Source of the DNA: Auricularia sp. M13
Lineage: Eukaryota > Basidiomycota > Agaricomycetes > Auriculariales > Auriculariaceae
Direction: 5' to 3'
Assembly: GCA_037042915.1 (NCBI GenBank)
Contig: CM073203.1
Coordinates: forward strand, 1,364,001-1,428,000
DNA: 64,000 nucleotides
How positions within the stretch are numbered: position 1 is the first letter of the stretch; every line of letters starts with the position of its first letter. The notes under the pieces were generated by a model. The model did not search any database. It saw only the letters and a list, made by a program, of their open reading frames with translations, and had not been told where the DNA came from. Of this stretch, positions 11,117 through 22,076 are shown piece by piece. Both the position numbers and the translations under genes were made by a program.

Positions 11117-11717
11117 ATGAGCAGCGTCACCGCGGCTGCAAAAACCGGAGCTTTCTCCATGACGAGCACACCGAGGCTAGCACGCCCTGCATCCCCGTGC
11201 GCGCCATGTTGCGGACTTCCAACGGAGCTCATTGACATGGTTTTCTCACATACTGTAGCTCCTCCCTGTTCGACATGTTGCCCGAGCTGCTTACTCCCGC
11301 CACTGACGAAGCCCGCTCCCGCTCCTTCATCATCAATATGTCACACGAGTGTCACACGCCTCACTGGTCAGCACGAGAAAAGCGCTCATGCTGCATCTCA
11401 ACGACGCAGGCGCCTTTCTTCCCTGCCTGAGGGCCTTGCGCATCGAGCTCTTCCTCCTCCCCGCGCTCGCCCGTCTCGCCCCTTCACACTGCAGCTTTCC
11501 GCTGCTCACGGAGCTTGCTGTTTTTGTTGAGGATGTGCCTGCTGTGCCGAACGTGGGTGCACGGCGCTGGCAAGGGCGTCACGTTGCATCAGCGTTAGCA
11601 GGCGTGCGCGCGCGCGCTTTGATCGCATTTGGGCGTTGGCGCGACGAGATTCTGTGCAGCATGCTGGGCTGGGTCGAGCTACCAGACGGCGTCGTTTTCA
11701 TGGTGGCTCATGAATAG
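11117..11717 (+). pseudogene. F-box-like gene remnant, unit-1 copy
   Basis: From ATG 11117 the frame gives a short Ala/Pro/Cys-rich leader and then LPTELIDMVFSHT, which fits the first helix of an F-box (LPxEL...IF). F-box proteins present substrates to SCF ubiquitin ligases. Downstream, SSLFDMLPELLTPATDEAR and later ALMLHLNDAGAFLPCLRAL are in two other frames, so at least two frame changes are needed. The last frame runs uninterrupted to 11717 with Leu-rich segments, as is common in basidiomycete F-box proteins. The F-box assignment rests on one short motif. Confidence 0.4.
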
Positions 11718-11986
11718 ACGCACATGGTCGTTGTCCTGCATGCGGTGTGCGCCCAGCATACCTCCCACTGCGCTGCAACCTTCCACAACGAGGGCTGCAC
11801 AGGAGGAGAATGCGCAATTTTACCAGCTCTCGAACGCCCTCCGCCCAATCACGTCGTACAGCACAGCCCTTCGTGATGTCGCACCGTCGCTCACAGCAAG
11901 CAACACATCGTCCTGCCCTCCGAGCAAGATCTCGATGGCAAATGCGCTGCAGCACGCTCTGCTGGCTGGAAAATTTGTATGGTTTA

Positions 11987-12849
11987 CAGGGGAGGACATG
12001 GAGATTCGAACACCCCGATTTTTTACTCCAGTAAATTTACAATTCCACAACATTGGGTAGTACCTTCCTCCCACCAATGACATGTGTTGATGACAAGTAG
12101 CCAAGCTTTAACGTGGTGGTGGATTGATGTCGATTGCATTACTCTGTCATGAGGTGCAGCAGCAAGACTGATATGACTATATGCGGATTGCACAGCCCGG
12201 CAAATTTCATCCAAGCCAGGTAGCACTGAGACCTGTTGCGCATTGGTAGATGAGAAGGTACACTACATGAATACACTCAAGGAATCTCATTTGCAGACTG
12301 CTTCATGGCTCAGAGCTACGACACCTGTGAAACACAGACTGCGCAAAATTTGAACACTACGCAATCTGCTCTAGACAGAGTCTCAGGTCATGATACCTTG
12401 CAAACAACGAGATATATAGACATGGATTGTGACCCGCAAGTGCCATGTCCAGAAGCTAATCAGTTGAGCTTTGAGAGTGTATACAAAATTTGCGCATTCT
12501 GTGTTTCACAGTTGTCATGGCTCTGAGCCATGAAGCAGTCTGCAAATGAGATTCCTTGAGTGTATTCATGTAGTGTACCTTCTCATTTACCAATGCGCAA
12601 CAGGTCTCAGTGCTACCTGGCTTGGATGAAATTTGCCGGGCTGTGCAATTCGCATATAGTCATATCAGTCTTGCTGCTGCACCTCGTGACAGAGTAATGC
12701 AATCGACATCAATCCACCACCACGTTAAAGTTTGGCTACTTGTCATCAACACATGTCATTGGTGGGAGGAAGGTACTACCCAATGTTGTGGAATTGTAAA
12801 TTTACTGGAGTAAAAAATCGGGGTGTTCGAATCTCCATGTCCTCCACTG
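11987..12849. mobile_element. 863-bp palindromic MITE, copy 2
   Basis: It has the same sequence and length as copy 1 except for CAGGGGAGG instead of CAGTGGAGG at its left tip. TA lies at 11985-11986 and 12850-12851. Its left flank equals that of copy 3 and its right flank equals that of copy 1, as expected if it is a recombination product of the two. Confidence 0.85.
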
Positions 12850-14059
12850 TAATAGTAAAAATAGACACTATAGCGCGGTGTATGACTGCACGAACACGCG
12901 CGGTGGCGGTCCAGAGCAGGACATATCCGCTCCAGACAAGGGGGGATGGGTCCTGCGCGCTGCCCACGATATATGCGCTAGGGCAGTATGGGGCGGAGCG
13001 AGGTTTTCCAGATGAATGTGCATCTGCTTCAAGTGCTGGGTTCCCGTCTAACTACACGGGAGCCCTGAGGTGTGCCGTGTGCCAGACGTCATCCCTTCAT
13101 GGCATGGGTGCATCATCGCGACAGGATGATTGCAGATGAGAACCTGCTGGAAGTGACGGACAGCTCTGAGTTCTCGGAGTACTGGTCCATGCTGAAGCTT
13201 ACTGAATCTGATGACCAGCCCAACCTCCTGAGTTGCATGATGTGGATGGTGTGGGGGCTCGGTTTTGAGCGCTTGGGTTTTGTTGTATAGCACATCCTTC
13301 ACCTCGGTTGTTCGTGACCAGTGAGAATCTAGCCGTGAGATCTTGAGAGCCCGAACCATGCCGAGCGCCGTCCCGAGCTCTCGTGCTTGCTCTTATCTGC
13401 TCGAGGCCTTTGCTATATAGAGAGCGGATCCCCAGTTGTATTGGCTGACTTGAGCAGATTTGAGCGACACACGCGGAAATCATCTTGCCAATGGTTTCCT
13501 TAATATCTTTTGTTTTCTACACCTGACCAAATGTTGTCGCGGTAAGAGATGGTCCTATAACCGCACCGCCAAGATATAAATGAGGTGCACAGCTCTTATG
13601 GATTATGGCGGAGCCGTTGGCATCAGCAGAACAGGCAACTATTTTTCGGACGTACTGCGGAGCAGGTGAGCGCGAGCAGCACAGGCTGAGGAGTCAAATG
13701 ACAAACACCTGGCCACAGACAATGTCAGCAGGGTCGTCCGAATGCTTCCAGGCGTAGCTTGGGGCGACTTGGTGCGAGCGATTCCGCTTGAGCGGCGCGC
13801 TGGGGCAGGCTGGGGCGACCTGGCCTCTGGCTCCAACCTCCCGAGTGCGCACGAAAAGCCTTACATAGGCTAGATAGCAATCCAGGCTCGCGATTGCTGT
13901 GAATTGTGCATGTCGATGGCCACTGAAGCTGATGAGCCGGCAGCCCGGCGGCATGCCCAACCGTTCGGCTCAGTTTAGTCGCGGGTGTTATTGAAAACAG
14001 AGTTCAGACCGGCCCACCTGTTCGCTCCTTGACCTCCAACCGCCATGATACCTGCTTGA
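12850..14059 (+). other. unit-2 segment with weak coding traces
   Basis: This is the tandem counterpart of 8459-9666 and near identical to it. A GC inserted near 13672 breaks the 88-codon frame seen in unit 1. No gene was recognised. Confidence 0.35.
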
Positions 14060-15056
14060 GACGCAATTGCCCACATCACGTGTGAGAACGTCGCGACCGC
14101 CGTGCAGGAGGGCTCCAAGTCGGAGCTGAACCTCTTCCTGGACGACATCTCCTCCACGACCAAGTTTGCCTGGCGAAGCATCCTCAGCGGCTTTCGAGTC
14201 CTAGTCGAGATCTTACCGGACGACAAGGTTGCTGCTCATCACCTGTGTGCTGTCGGCATCGTCACAGCCGTCGATGCCGCCATGGACGAAGCAGAGGCGC
14301 GAAAGATGCTCGTCAAGTTCTCCGTCGCACTCGTCCTGCCCGAGGGGCTCGCTGCCGTCGATAGCAAGCTGCAGGCGCAGGAGCCTCGCATGCTCAACGT
14401 CATCCGCAGTGGAGCTAGCAAGGCGAGCAACCGCGACGAGTGCCACAAACACGGGCTCTTCCCCGAAAGCGACGCGTCACCGCTGGATGGCAAGCGTCTC
14501 AGCAGGAGGGAGAAGCTCTGCATGGAAGACGGCATGCTGACGGTCACCCACAAGTTCTACCGCGTGCGCCTCACATGCGCCCTCAGCGGCTGTTCTGACC
14601 TTTACGTTGCAGGCGCAGGGCTACCTCCCGGCGTTCAAGGTCGACAAGGATTGCAGTGATACGGACCTCAGCGCTTTGTTTGTCGCCTCTGACGCAATTC
14701 TAGACGACTTCAAGCTGGCCAAGGACGATTTTAAGAAGTGCTATGGACCCAGCGCGGCGTTCAAGCAGGAGCACATCAAAAGCATGCCCTTCTCGCCTCT
14801 CGGCCTCTTCGACTGCAACGGCAAGCTCGTGCCTCCCAATATCAAAAGCATCAGGGGCGCTTGCCTCAACAAGGCCGTCAAGTGCACCTTCGTGTTGGAG
14901 ACCTGGCATTTCAACGAAGTTGACCGCAAGCAGGATCTCATGTCAGCCGAGCTGGTCAAGATGGCCGTCATCGGCCCAATTCCACCGCTTGTAAAACGGG
15001 AGACCACGCCGGAGCCCGAGGAGGACGAGATCGGTCCTGTGATGCCAACGAGCTGA
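14060..15056 (+). CDS. duplicated gene of unknown function, unit-2 copy (open frame)
   Basis: The frame is open from 14060. Exon 1 ends at 14563, a 49-bp intron (14564-14612, GTGCGC...TTCTGACC...GCAG) follows, and exon 2 runs 14613-15056, joining in phase as THKFYR-AQGYLPAF. This gives about 315 residues. The protein is soluble-looking and mixed helical. Its N-terminal half (SKSELNLFLDDISSTTKFAW, then DKVAAHHLCAVGIVTAVDAA) is Ala/Leu-rich. The C-terminal half has Cys residues (KDCSD, KKCYG, FDCNG, GACLN, VKCTF), and the tail is acidic (TPEPEEDEIGP). I recognise no family. The start is uncertain: TGA precedes 14060, so an upstream exon or a lost start is likely. Confidence 0.55.
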
Positions 15057-15504
15057 AAGCGCTTCTCCATGCGCGTCATCGACTTGCCCTCGAAGAAGAT
15101 GCAACTCTACTGATGTACGAAGCTGCTAGAACACGCGTCACCCCATCGTCATGCCCCCATGCGAGCCCGTTTGTTGTTTTGTGCACCGCAGCAAAAATGC
15201 TTGTTTTCCTTTGATTGCTCCGGCATCTCCGAGCAGTTTATACGCAGCGTCGCTAAGCAACGTGGGAGGAAGGCCTTGCCCATCGCGTCCCGCTCTAGGC
15301 TTGCCTCACAAGGCCGTCGCGGGATCACAACTTTAAGCGCTCGATTTCTAATCCCGCGAGCGCCTCTCCGCAAACCTTTGCTCCTCCGTCAGCGCTTCAT
15401 CGCACCCATCGGCGCAATCAAAGCTGCGCGCGCACCGCCTTGGCTCATGGCTGCGCGCACGCTCAGTGACATCTGCACGCCTCTGCGCTTGCTGCCAGCG
15501 CAAA

Positions 15505-16100
15505 ATGAGCAGCGTCACCGCGGCTGCAAAAACCGGAGCTTTCTCCATGACGAGCACACCGAGGCTAGCACGCCCTGCATCCCCGTGCGCGCCATGTTGC
15601 GGACTTCCAACGGAGCTCATTGACATGGTTTTCTCACATACTGTAGCTCCTCCCTGTTCGACATGTTGCCCGAGCTGCTTACTCCCGCCACTGACGAAGC
15701 CCGCTCCCGCTCCTTCATCATCAATATGTCACACGAGTGTCACACGCCTCACTGGTCAGCACGAGAAAAGCGCTCATGCTGCATCTCAACGACGCAGGCG
15801 CCTTTCTTCCCTGCCTGAGGGCCTTGCGCATCGAGCTCTTCCTCCTCCCGCGCTCGCCCGTCTCGCCCCTTCACACTGCAGCTTTCCGCTGCTCACGGAG
15901 CTTGCTGTTTTTGTTGAGGATGTGCCTGCTGTGCCGAACGTGGGTGCACGGCGCTGGCAAGGGCGTCACGTTGCATCAGCGTTAGCAGGCGTGCGCGCGC
16001 TTTGATCGCATTTGGGCGTTGGCGCGACGAGATTCTGTGCAGCATGCTGGGCTGGGTCGAGCTACCAGACGGCGTCGTTTTCATGGTGGCTCATGAATAG
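15505..16100 (+). pseudogene. F-box-like gene remnant, unit-2 copy
   Basis: This is the tandem counterpart of 11117-11717, with the same LPTELIDMVFSHT motif near its start. A 1-bp deletion in the C run near 15849 and a 4-bp shorter GC repeat near 15993 disrupt the Leu-rich C-terminal frame that is open in unit 1. The decay therefore continued independently after duplication. Confidence 0.4.
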
Positions 16101-16369
16101 ACGCACATGGTCGTTGTCCTGCATGCGGTGTGCGCCCAGCATACCTCCCACTGCGCTGCAACCTTCCACAACGAGGGCTGCACAGGAGGAGAATGCGCAA
16201 TTTTACCAGCTCTCGAACGCCCTCCGCCCAATCACGTCGTACAGCACAGCCCTTCGTGATGTCGCACCGTCGCTCACAGCAAGCAACACATCGTCCTGCC
16301 CTCCGAGCAAGATCTCGATGGCAAATGCGCTGCAGCACGCTCTGCTGGCTGGAAAATTTGTATGGTTTA

Positions 16370-17232
16370 CAGGGGAGGACATGGAGATTCGAACACCCCG
16401 ATTTTTTACTCCAGTAAATTTACAATTCCACAACATTGGGTAGTACCTTCCTCCCACCAATGACATGTGTTGATGACAAGTAGCCAAGCTTTAACGTGGT
16501 GGTGGATTCATGTCGATTGCATTACTCTGTCATGAGGTGCAGCAGCAAGACTGATATGACTATATGCGGATTGCACAGCCCGGCAAATTTCATCCAAGCC
16601 AGGTAGCACTGAGACCTGTTGCGCATTGGTAAATGAGAAGGTACACTACATGAATACACTCAAGGAATCTCATTTGCAGACTGCTTCATGGCTCAGAGCC
16701 ATGACAACTGTGAAACACAGAATGCGCAAATTTTGTATACACTCTCAAAGCTCAACTGATTAGCTTCTGGACATGGCACTTGCGGGTCACAATCCATGTC
16801 TATATATCTCGTTGTTTGCAAGGTATCATGACCTGAGACTCTGTCTAGAGCAGATTGCGTAGTGTTCAAATTTTGCGCAGTCTGTGTTTCACAGGTGTCG
16901 TAGCTCTGAGCCATGAAGCAGTCTGCAAATGAGATTCCTTGAGTGTATTCATGTAGTGTACCTTCTCATCTACCAATGCACAACAGGTCTCAGTGCTACC
17001 TGGCTTGGATGAAATTTGCCGGGCTGTGCAATCCGCATATAGTCATATCAGTCTTGCTGCTGCACCTCATGACAGAGTAATGCAATCGACATCAATCCAC
17101 CACCACGTTAAAGCTTGGCTACTTGTCATCAACACATGTCATTGGTGGGAGGAAGGTACTACCCAATGTTGTGGAATTGTAAATTTACTGGAGTAAAAAA
17201 TCGGGGTGTTCGAATCTCCATGTCCTCCACTG
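16370..17232. mobile_element. 863-bp palindromic MITE, copy 3, with inverted centre
   Basis: The outer arms match copies 1 and 2, but the central region (about 16690-16915) runs in the opposite orientation, and the TAGATGAG/TAAATGAG markers of the two arms are exchanged. TA lies at 16368-16369 and 17233-17234. This is the closing MITE of the tandem array; the sequence to its right is not part of the duplicated unit. Confidence 0.85.
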
Positions 17233-17234
17233 TA

Positions 17235-18257
17235 GCTTCTTACAGGACGGCGCCCCCCCGCAATCAACGCATATGACAGCTCGCAGCCCTGTGTAAGCCC
17301 CAGCATCGCATTCTGATTCTTGCCCGATGCATTGCAGTGGGTGCGGGATGTCGGCTGCTCGAACAAAGCACCCTGGAGCGCATTAGCATTCTGTGTAAAA
17401 GTCCCCTCGGGGTTTTTAACCTGTTTAATAACAAAACCATTATCCAACAGGTGTTTTATACAATGTTTTAAACAAAATAGGTAATATATTGAGGTAAATG
17501 CTTAATTAATCTTGCCTTCTGATTTTCCTGTGTTCTCTGGCTACCAGAGCACCGGATGAGGAGAACGAAGTTGGAACTGAGTCCTGATTCCTCGTAACAA
17601 GTTCGCCAGATCAGAATTTACCCAGGTGTTTGCGCCTTTGTGACCATCTTATTCTGAGTAATATGAAGGAAGGTCTCAGAGACTGAGATTTGAGTGGCAA
17701 GCCCCCTAGATCATTCGGATGCTCTTATAGGATTAGGAAGGCCCCTGTAAGGGTTAGCTTATCTAAGCCCTTGCGGAAGAGATTCCAGTCTCAAGAGCGT
17801 TGCTTGCTCGGGTCGTGAGTGGCAACGTAAGTCTCTGTCGAAAAAGAACCTGGGGCGGACTCTGCTTGCAGAGCCCGCCTTATATACAGTCCAAGGCAGA
17901 CAAAAGAACAGCAAACCCGGCGGGAGGCCCTCGGCCTCCCGCGCCTATCTCCGTCAGCGAGGGAGGTGGAGCGCAGCCTCTGCACCACGCGCTCAGCGTC
18001 TGCGAGCGTCGCCGTCAGCGAGGAGACCCGAGCACCAGCACCGCAGCCATTGCGAGGGCCTCCGAGCCTGCGTTCTTGAATTCGCCCTCCCGCGTCGCAC
18101 AGTGACGCGCCGTAAGCCCAATAACGATCTTGAAGTCGAAGCTGAAAGTCGTAATGTCGTAATCGTAATCGTAGTCGTCATCGTAATTGTAGATGTCCTG
18201 AAATAAATGCCGTTAGCCGTTTGTAGAGGTTGATGCCTCCTAGGCGTGCTGGTAGAT
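17235..18257. other. non-coding stretch with hairpin and TATA-like site
   Basis: No gene was recognised. Visible items are a TATA-like CTTATATACAG at about 17879-17889, a perfect hairpin at 17920-17942 (GCGGGAGGCC, loop CTC, GGCCTCCCGC), and degenerate TCGTAA-type repeats at about 18150-18192. It may be an old LTR or promoter region. It lies 3' of the minus-strand gene ending at 18258. Confidence 0.4.
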
Positions 18258-18900
18258 CTAGCCAACAGTGGTGAGCTGCTCAGCATCGCTGCCTCCGGCC
18301 ATGCCGACCTGGTGCTGGATCATGCTGGTCGGCAGGCCGGCAGACTGGCCATCGCCAATGATCTGCTCGGCACTGTTGTCCTGCTGCCCAGGCTGCGTCA
18401 AACTGCTGGGCTGCATGTTGTACAGCCCCAGCACGTTGTCCTCGCCCAACGACCTGGCCTGCGTGCTGTCCGCGAGCGCCTGCTGCTGATCGAGCAGGAT
18501 GGGAGAACCCACGAAGCTCATCGGCACATCCGCACCGGTGAACATCGTCACGGGGAACCCGAAGCCCGCCTGCAGCTCTGCCGTCTGCTGCTGTGCTGGA
18601 TGACCCACACCAGCGTGAGCTGGCGTTGGCGTCGCCCAGTCGAACGGTGTGGCAGCCGGGGCGCGCGCTGGATCGTTGGTCCAGTTGACGTCGAGCATCG
18701 GCGGACCAAACACTGGTTGAACCGGTACCAGCGCCGCTGGCTGCTGGAACTCTTGCTGTGGGAGCTGGGCATGCTGCCTACCCCGGCGCTCGAGCAAGCT
18801 CTGCACGGCGGCCAGCGCGGACGTCGTGACTTTGACGTAGGCGTCGATGCTGACGTGCCCGCCGTTGCGATGCCAGTTGCGGTTATTGCGGTTGGTCTTG

Positions 18901-18984
18901 TCGTTACGAGACATAAGGTTCGTGAGGTTGTTGAAAAACGAGTCGTTACGAGACATAAGGTTCGTGAGGTTGTTGAAAAACGAG
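18901..18984 (-). repeat. perfect 42-bp tandem duplication
   Basis: Two identical 42-bp units (18901-18942, 18943-18984) start with TCGTTACGAGACATAAGG. In the minus-strand gene they encode a repeated 14-residue segment without shifting the frame. Confidence 0.9.
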
Positions 18985-20233
18985 GTAAGAGAAGGCCTGA
19001 AGGTGGGACATTCTTTGCGCGAGTCGTTGTGGTTATAAGGACAAGGAGTACGTTCGGACTTGGAATCCGCTGTGCCTTGTCCCAAAACGGACAATCCGAT
19101 TCGGGAGACCTGCAAAGGTTCTGTTACGCCCGTGCCCCGGTCTGCAGATTCCACATGCTCTCGGCATCACTCGGCATCACTCAACGTCACTCGGCCAACT
19201 CGGTCAACTCGGCCAAGCTCCCGAATACCCGGCTTATCTCCTCTCGTGTTCATACGATCGGGATATGTTCTCCTCATCGTTCTCTACCTCTAGACCTCAG
19301 ACTGGTGCAGATGCTAGAACTCAGCTCTGCAAACCTGCTGATCTACACTGATGGTTCCCTTTTAGACACTCCAACTGGTCGCAGGACTGGTGCAGCTTTT
19401 GTGACCTACCTGGAGGGTCAGGAGCAGTCTTGCGGTCGCATCCCTATGGGGTCCCAGGCTGAGGTCTATGATGCTGAGATGCATGCCCTCTCTGCTGCCA
19501 TGGACCATGTTGCCCATTACATGGACTTGCCCATGGGCTCGGCCTCCCACCTTCACTTCTTTGCTGACAACTCTTCAGCTGTTAAGGCCATTGTCAAGGA
19601 GCGTCCTGCTTCTGCCCAGCAGTTTTCCATTTCTTTCTGCGAGCATGCTCGTGACTTCCTTGCTGCTGATGCTTCTCATGAGGTGACCATCTCTTGGGTC
19701 CCCAGCCACATTGGCATAAGGGGCAATGAGCGTGCAGATGAGTTAGCCAAGGAGGCAGCTCGCATGCAAGGTCCCTCATGGGCCACTGTGTCCCACCTCG
19801 AAAGACGCGCCAAGGAGCGTGTCATGGAGACTTGGATAGAGGAGTGGGCAGAGTCACCTCCTCGGGGTTTGTATGCCAGGGCAGCCTATGGGCCACCCAA
19901 GAGGCGCCCTCCACCTCACTTTGGTGAGCTGCCTCGCCGTCTTTATGGACTGGTCATGCAGTGCCGCCTTGGACATGCGAGAACCTTACTCTCCCCCACG
20001 TTTCCAGGTGGAACTCCACCTGGAATTCCCGGAATTCCACATAGTACCGAGCCATTGTACTCAACCTAGCACCCTTGGACCCACCTGGAATCAAATGAAT
20101 TACATGTGGAATAAACTCATATACCAAGGTGGAATTCCCGGAACTAGGTGGAATAAACAGCTGCCATTACCAGGTGGAATGCCAGGTGTTCCTTACCAGA
20201 GATAATAAGAAAGAAAAAAAGGAAAAAAAAAAA

Positions 20234-20310
20234 CGGCACAAGGGGGATTCGAACCTGGGACCAAGGATTTCGTCTCAATCAGTAATCACAAACAGTAACC
20301 AAGTGCGCCA
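20234..20310 (-). other. tRNA-like sequence (pol III A/B boxes, T run)
   Basis: On the minus strand, TGGCGCACTTGG (A-box-like, about 20310-20299) and GGTTCGAATCC (B box, 20255-20245) are followed by a long T run (20233-20223). The acceptor halves GGCGCAC/TTGTGCC pair partly, but the T stem and D arm do not form properly, and the anticodon loop lacks the expected U33. This is probably a decayed tRNA or the head of a SINE, not a functional tRNA gene. Confidence 0.45.
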
Positions 20311-20749
20311 TAAACGAGATACTACCTGGCTGGCACAGATTCTATACATATGGTTTTTTACTAGCGTGCAGGGCGGTTGCTATCGGCCGCAGTCGTCACC
20401 GCTAATCGGCCGTCGCCGACTCCGGTTGCCTCTTGCTCTCTCACCACCACCACACCGGCCACCCACACCACCACCATCCCCGACCCCGGAAGCTCGCGGA
20501 AACGCCCCGCCAACCACAACCGCGTACACTAGGTACGCGGTTTTTCTTTTCTTCCTTTTTTTTTTTATTTCTGACGCGTAGCGTTCGGCCGCTGAAAAAA
20601 CCGCCCAACAACCCTCAGCCTCCAGCAGCGCCCGCCGCATCCAGCACCCGCCCGCCCGACCTCCTCCAAAAAAAAAACCGTACGTATTTTTAATTTTCGT
20701 TACTTTGACGCGGCTGACCGAGCCGCCGCCTCCCCACCACCATTCCGCC

Positions 20750-21660
20750 GCCTATACGCCGCCCGTTGCCTGCCCGTTGCCCGCCCGCCGTCCGCCTGCC
20801 GTCCGCCCGTTGCCTGCCCGTTGCCCGCCCGCCGTCCGCCTGCCGTCCGCCCGTTGCCCGCCTGTTGCCCGCCCCTGCCCGCCCGCTGCCCGTTGCCTGC
20901 CGTCCGCCGCTCACTCACATGGCCACGCGCCGACCGGCTGCCGTTCGCCCGGCACGGCCGCACGGACGGACGAACGCACGCCGCCCGCTCGCCCGTCTGT
21001 GTGCCACCCGCCTCCCCACTCGCACACGCGCGCGCGCGCGGACAACGCGTGCCGCATGGCCGGACGCGCACATTAACGGATGCCGCGCGAACTGCGTGCC
21101 GTCCGTTGCTGCGCGCCCGCACGCCCGCCGTCCCCCGCACCGCCTGCTCGCTCGCACGCACGCACGCACGCGCGGTCGTCCGCTCGCTCGCTCGCTGGCA
21201 CGCATAGACGCCGTGTGGTCCGCACGCCGCCCGTCCGTTGCACACCACCCGCCGCCCGCTGTCCGCCATCCGCACGCACGCGCGCCGTCCGCTCGCTCGC
21301 TCGCTGGCACGCACGGACTCGCGTGGTCTACACGCCGCCCGTCTGCCTCGCGTCCGCGCGCTCGCTGGCACGCACGGACATACGCCGCGTGCTCGCCCGT
21401 CCGTTGTACACCGCCCGGCCGCCCGCCGCCCGCCGCCTGCCGCCCGCACCCTCGCTGGCATGCACGCACGCACGCCGCGCGCGCGCCGTCCGTCCGTTGT
21501 ACGCCGTCCAACGCGCGCCGCCCGTCCGCTGCACGCCGTCCCCGCGCGCACGCTGTCGGCCCGCCATTCCCACGCTGCCGTCCGCGCCTGCACCCCTGTG
21601 TTTGTGCCCACCACCTGCCAGGGGCCTTCCCAACCGACCCCCACCGCAGTTTACGCCTGA
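20750..21660. repeat. GC-rich degenerate minisatellite
   Basis: Irregular repeats of CCGCCCGTTGCCCGCC type pass into CGCTCGCTGGCACGCACGG-type units. Long ORFs on both strands arise from the lack of AT-rich stops and are not credible proteins. It fills the right half of the TIR element. Confidence 0.7.
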
Positions 21661-22076
21661 GAGATTGAGAAGCTGTTAGTGCCTGACCCTGTCTCAGCCT
21701 GGCATACCAAGTAATAAATTAGCATGTCAACAAGGGTCTGATAGCAGTACTGGGTCAGCGTAGAGCCAAGAATTCCGATTCTATTGATATATATATGTCC
21801 ATATCTCACATAGCAATATTGCGCCTTAGGGGACTTCTGGGTTGCTGAGTCATACTGACTCAGGGTTCACTTCATCCCCAAACCTTAATATCATAATTCC
21901 AAATGTTATAATAATTTTAATTACACAGCTACATGGAGCAAGAAGAGGCTAGCAGAGGCTGGCTGCTGCTGGAGTTCCGCATGGAATTCCTGGAATTCCA
22001 TGTGGAATTCCACTTGGTCCCACCCAAAAAATTTTGATCAGTTTGTCGTCTCAAGTCATTTTGGCCACATTTCATT
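21661..22076. other. AT-richer right part of TIR element
   Basis: No coding. It includes an ATATATAT run at about 21788-21796 and several TGGAATTCC palindromes at 21970-22015, similar to those at the left end. Confidence 0.35.

Larger units (their letters stand above)
7596..16369 (+). repeat. 4.39-kb tandem segmental duplication (unit 1 7596-11986, unit 2 11987-16369)
   Basis: Each unit is one MITE plus a 3.5-kb downstream segment. The units are 4391 and 4383 bp long and almost identical, differing by small indels: 2 bp near 13672, 2 bp near 10029, 3 bp near 11035, 1 bp near 11461 and 4 bp near 11610. A third MITE closes the array. The boundaries coincide with MITE ends, which is what unequal crossing-over between two MITEs would give. 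Confidence 0.9.

Noticed and set aside
18246-20069. A 607-codon plus-strand open frame read as one gene
   Set aside because: It runs antisense through the minus-strand gene, through the solo LTR, and then into LINE RNase H; three unrelated sequences happen to share a frame.
20700-21668. Long Ala/Arg/Pro-rich open frames on both strands
   Set aside because: They lie in a GC-rich minisatellite with almost no A/T for stop codons; the composition is repeat-driven and no domain is present.
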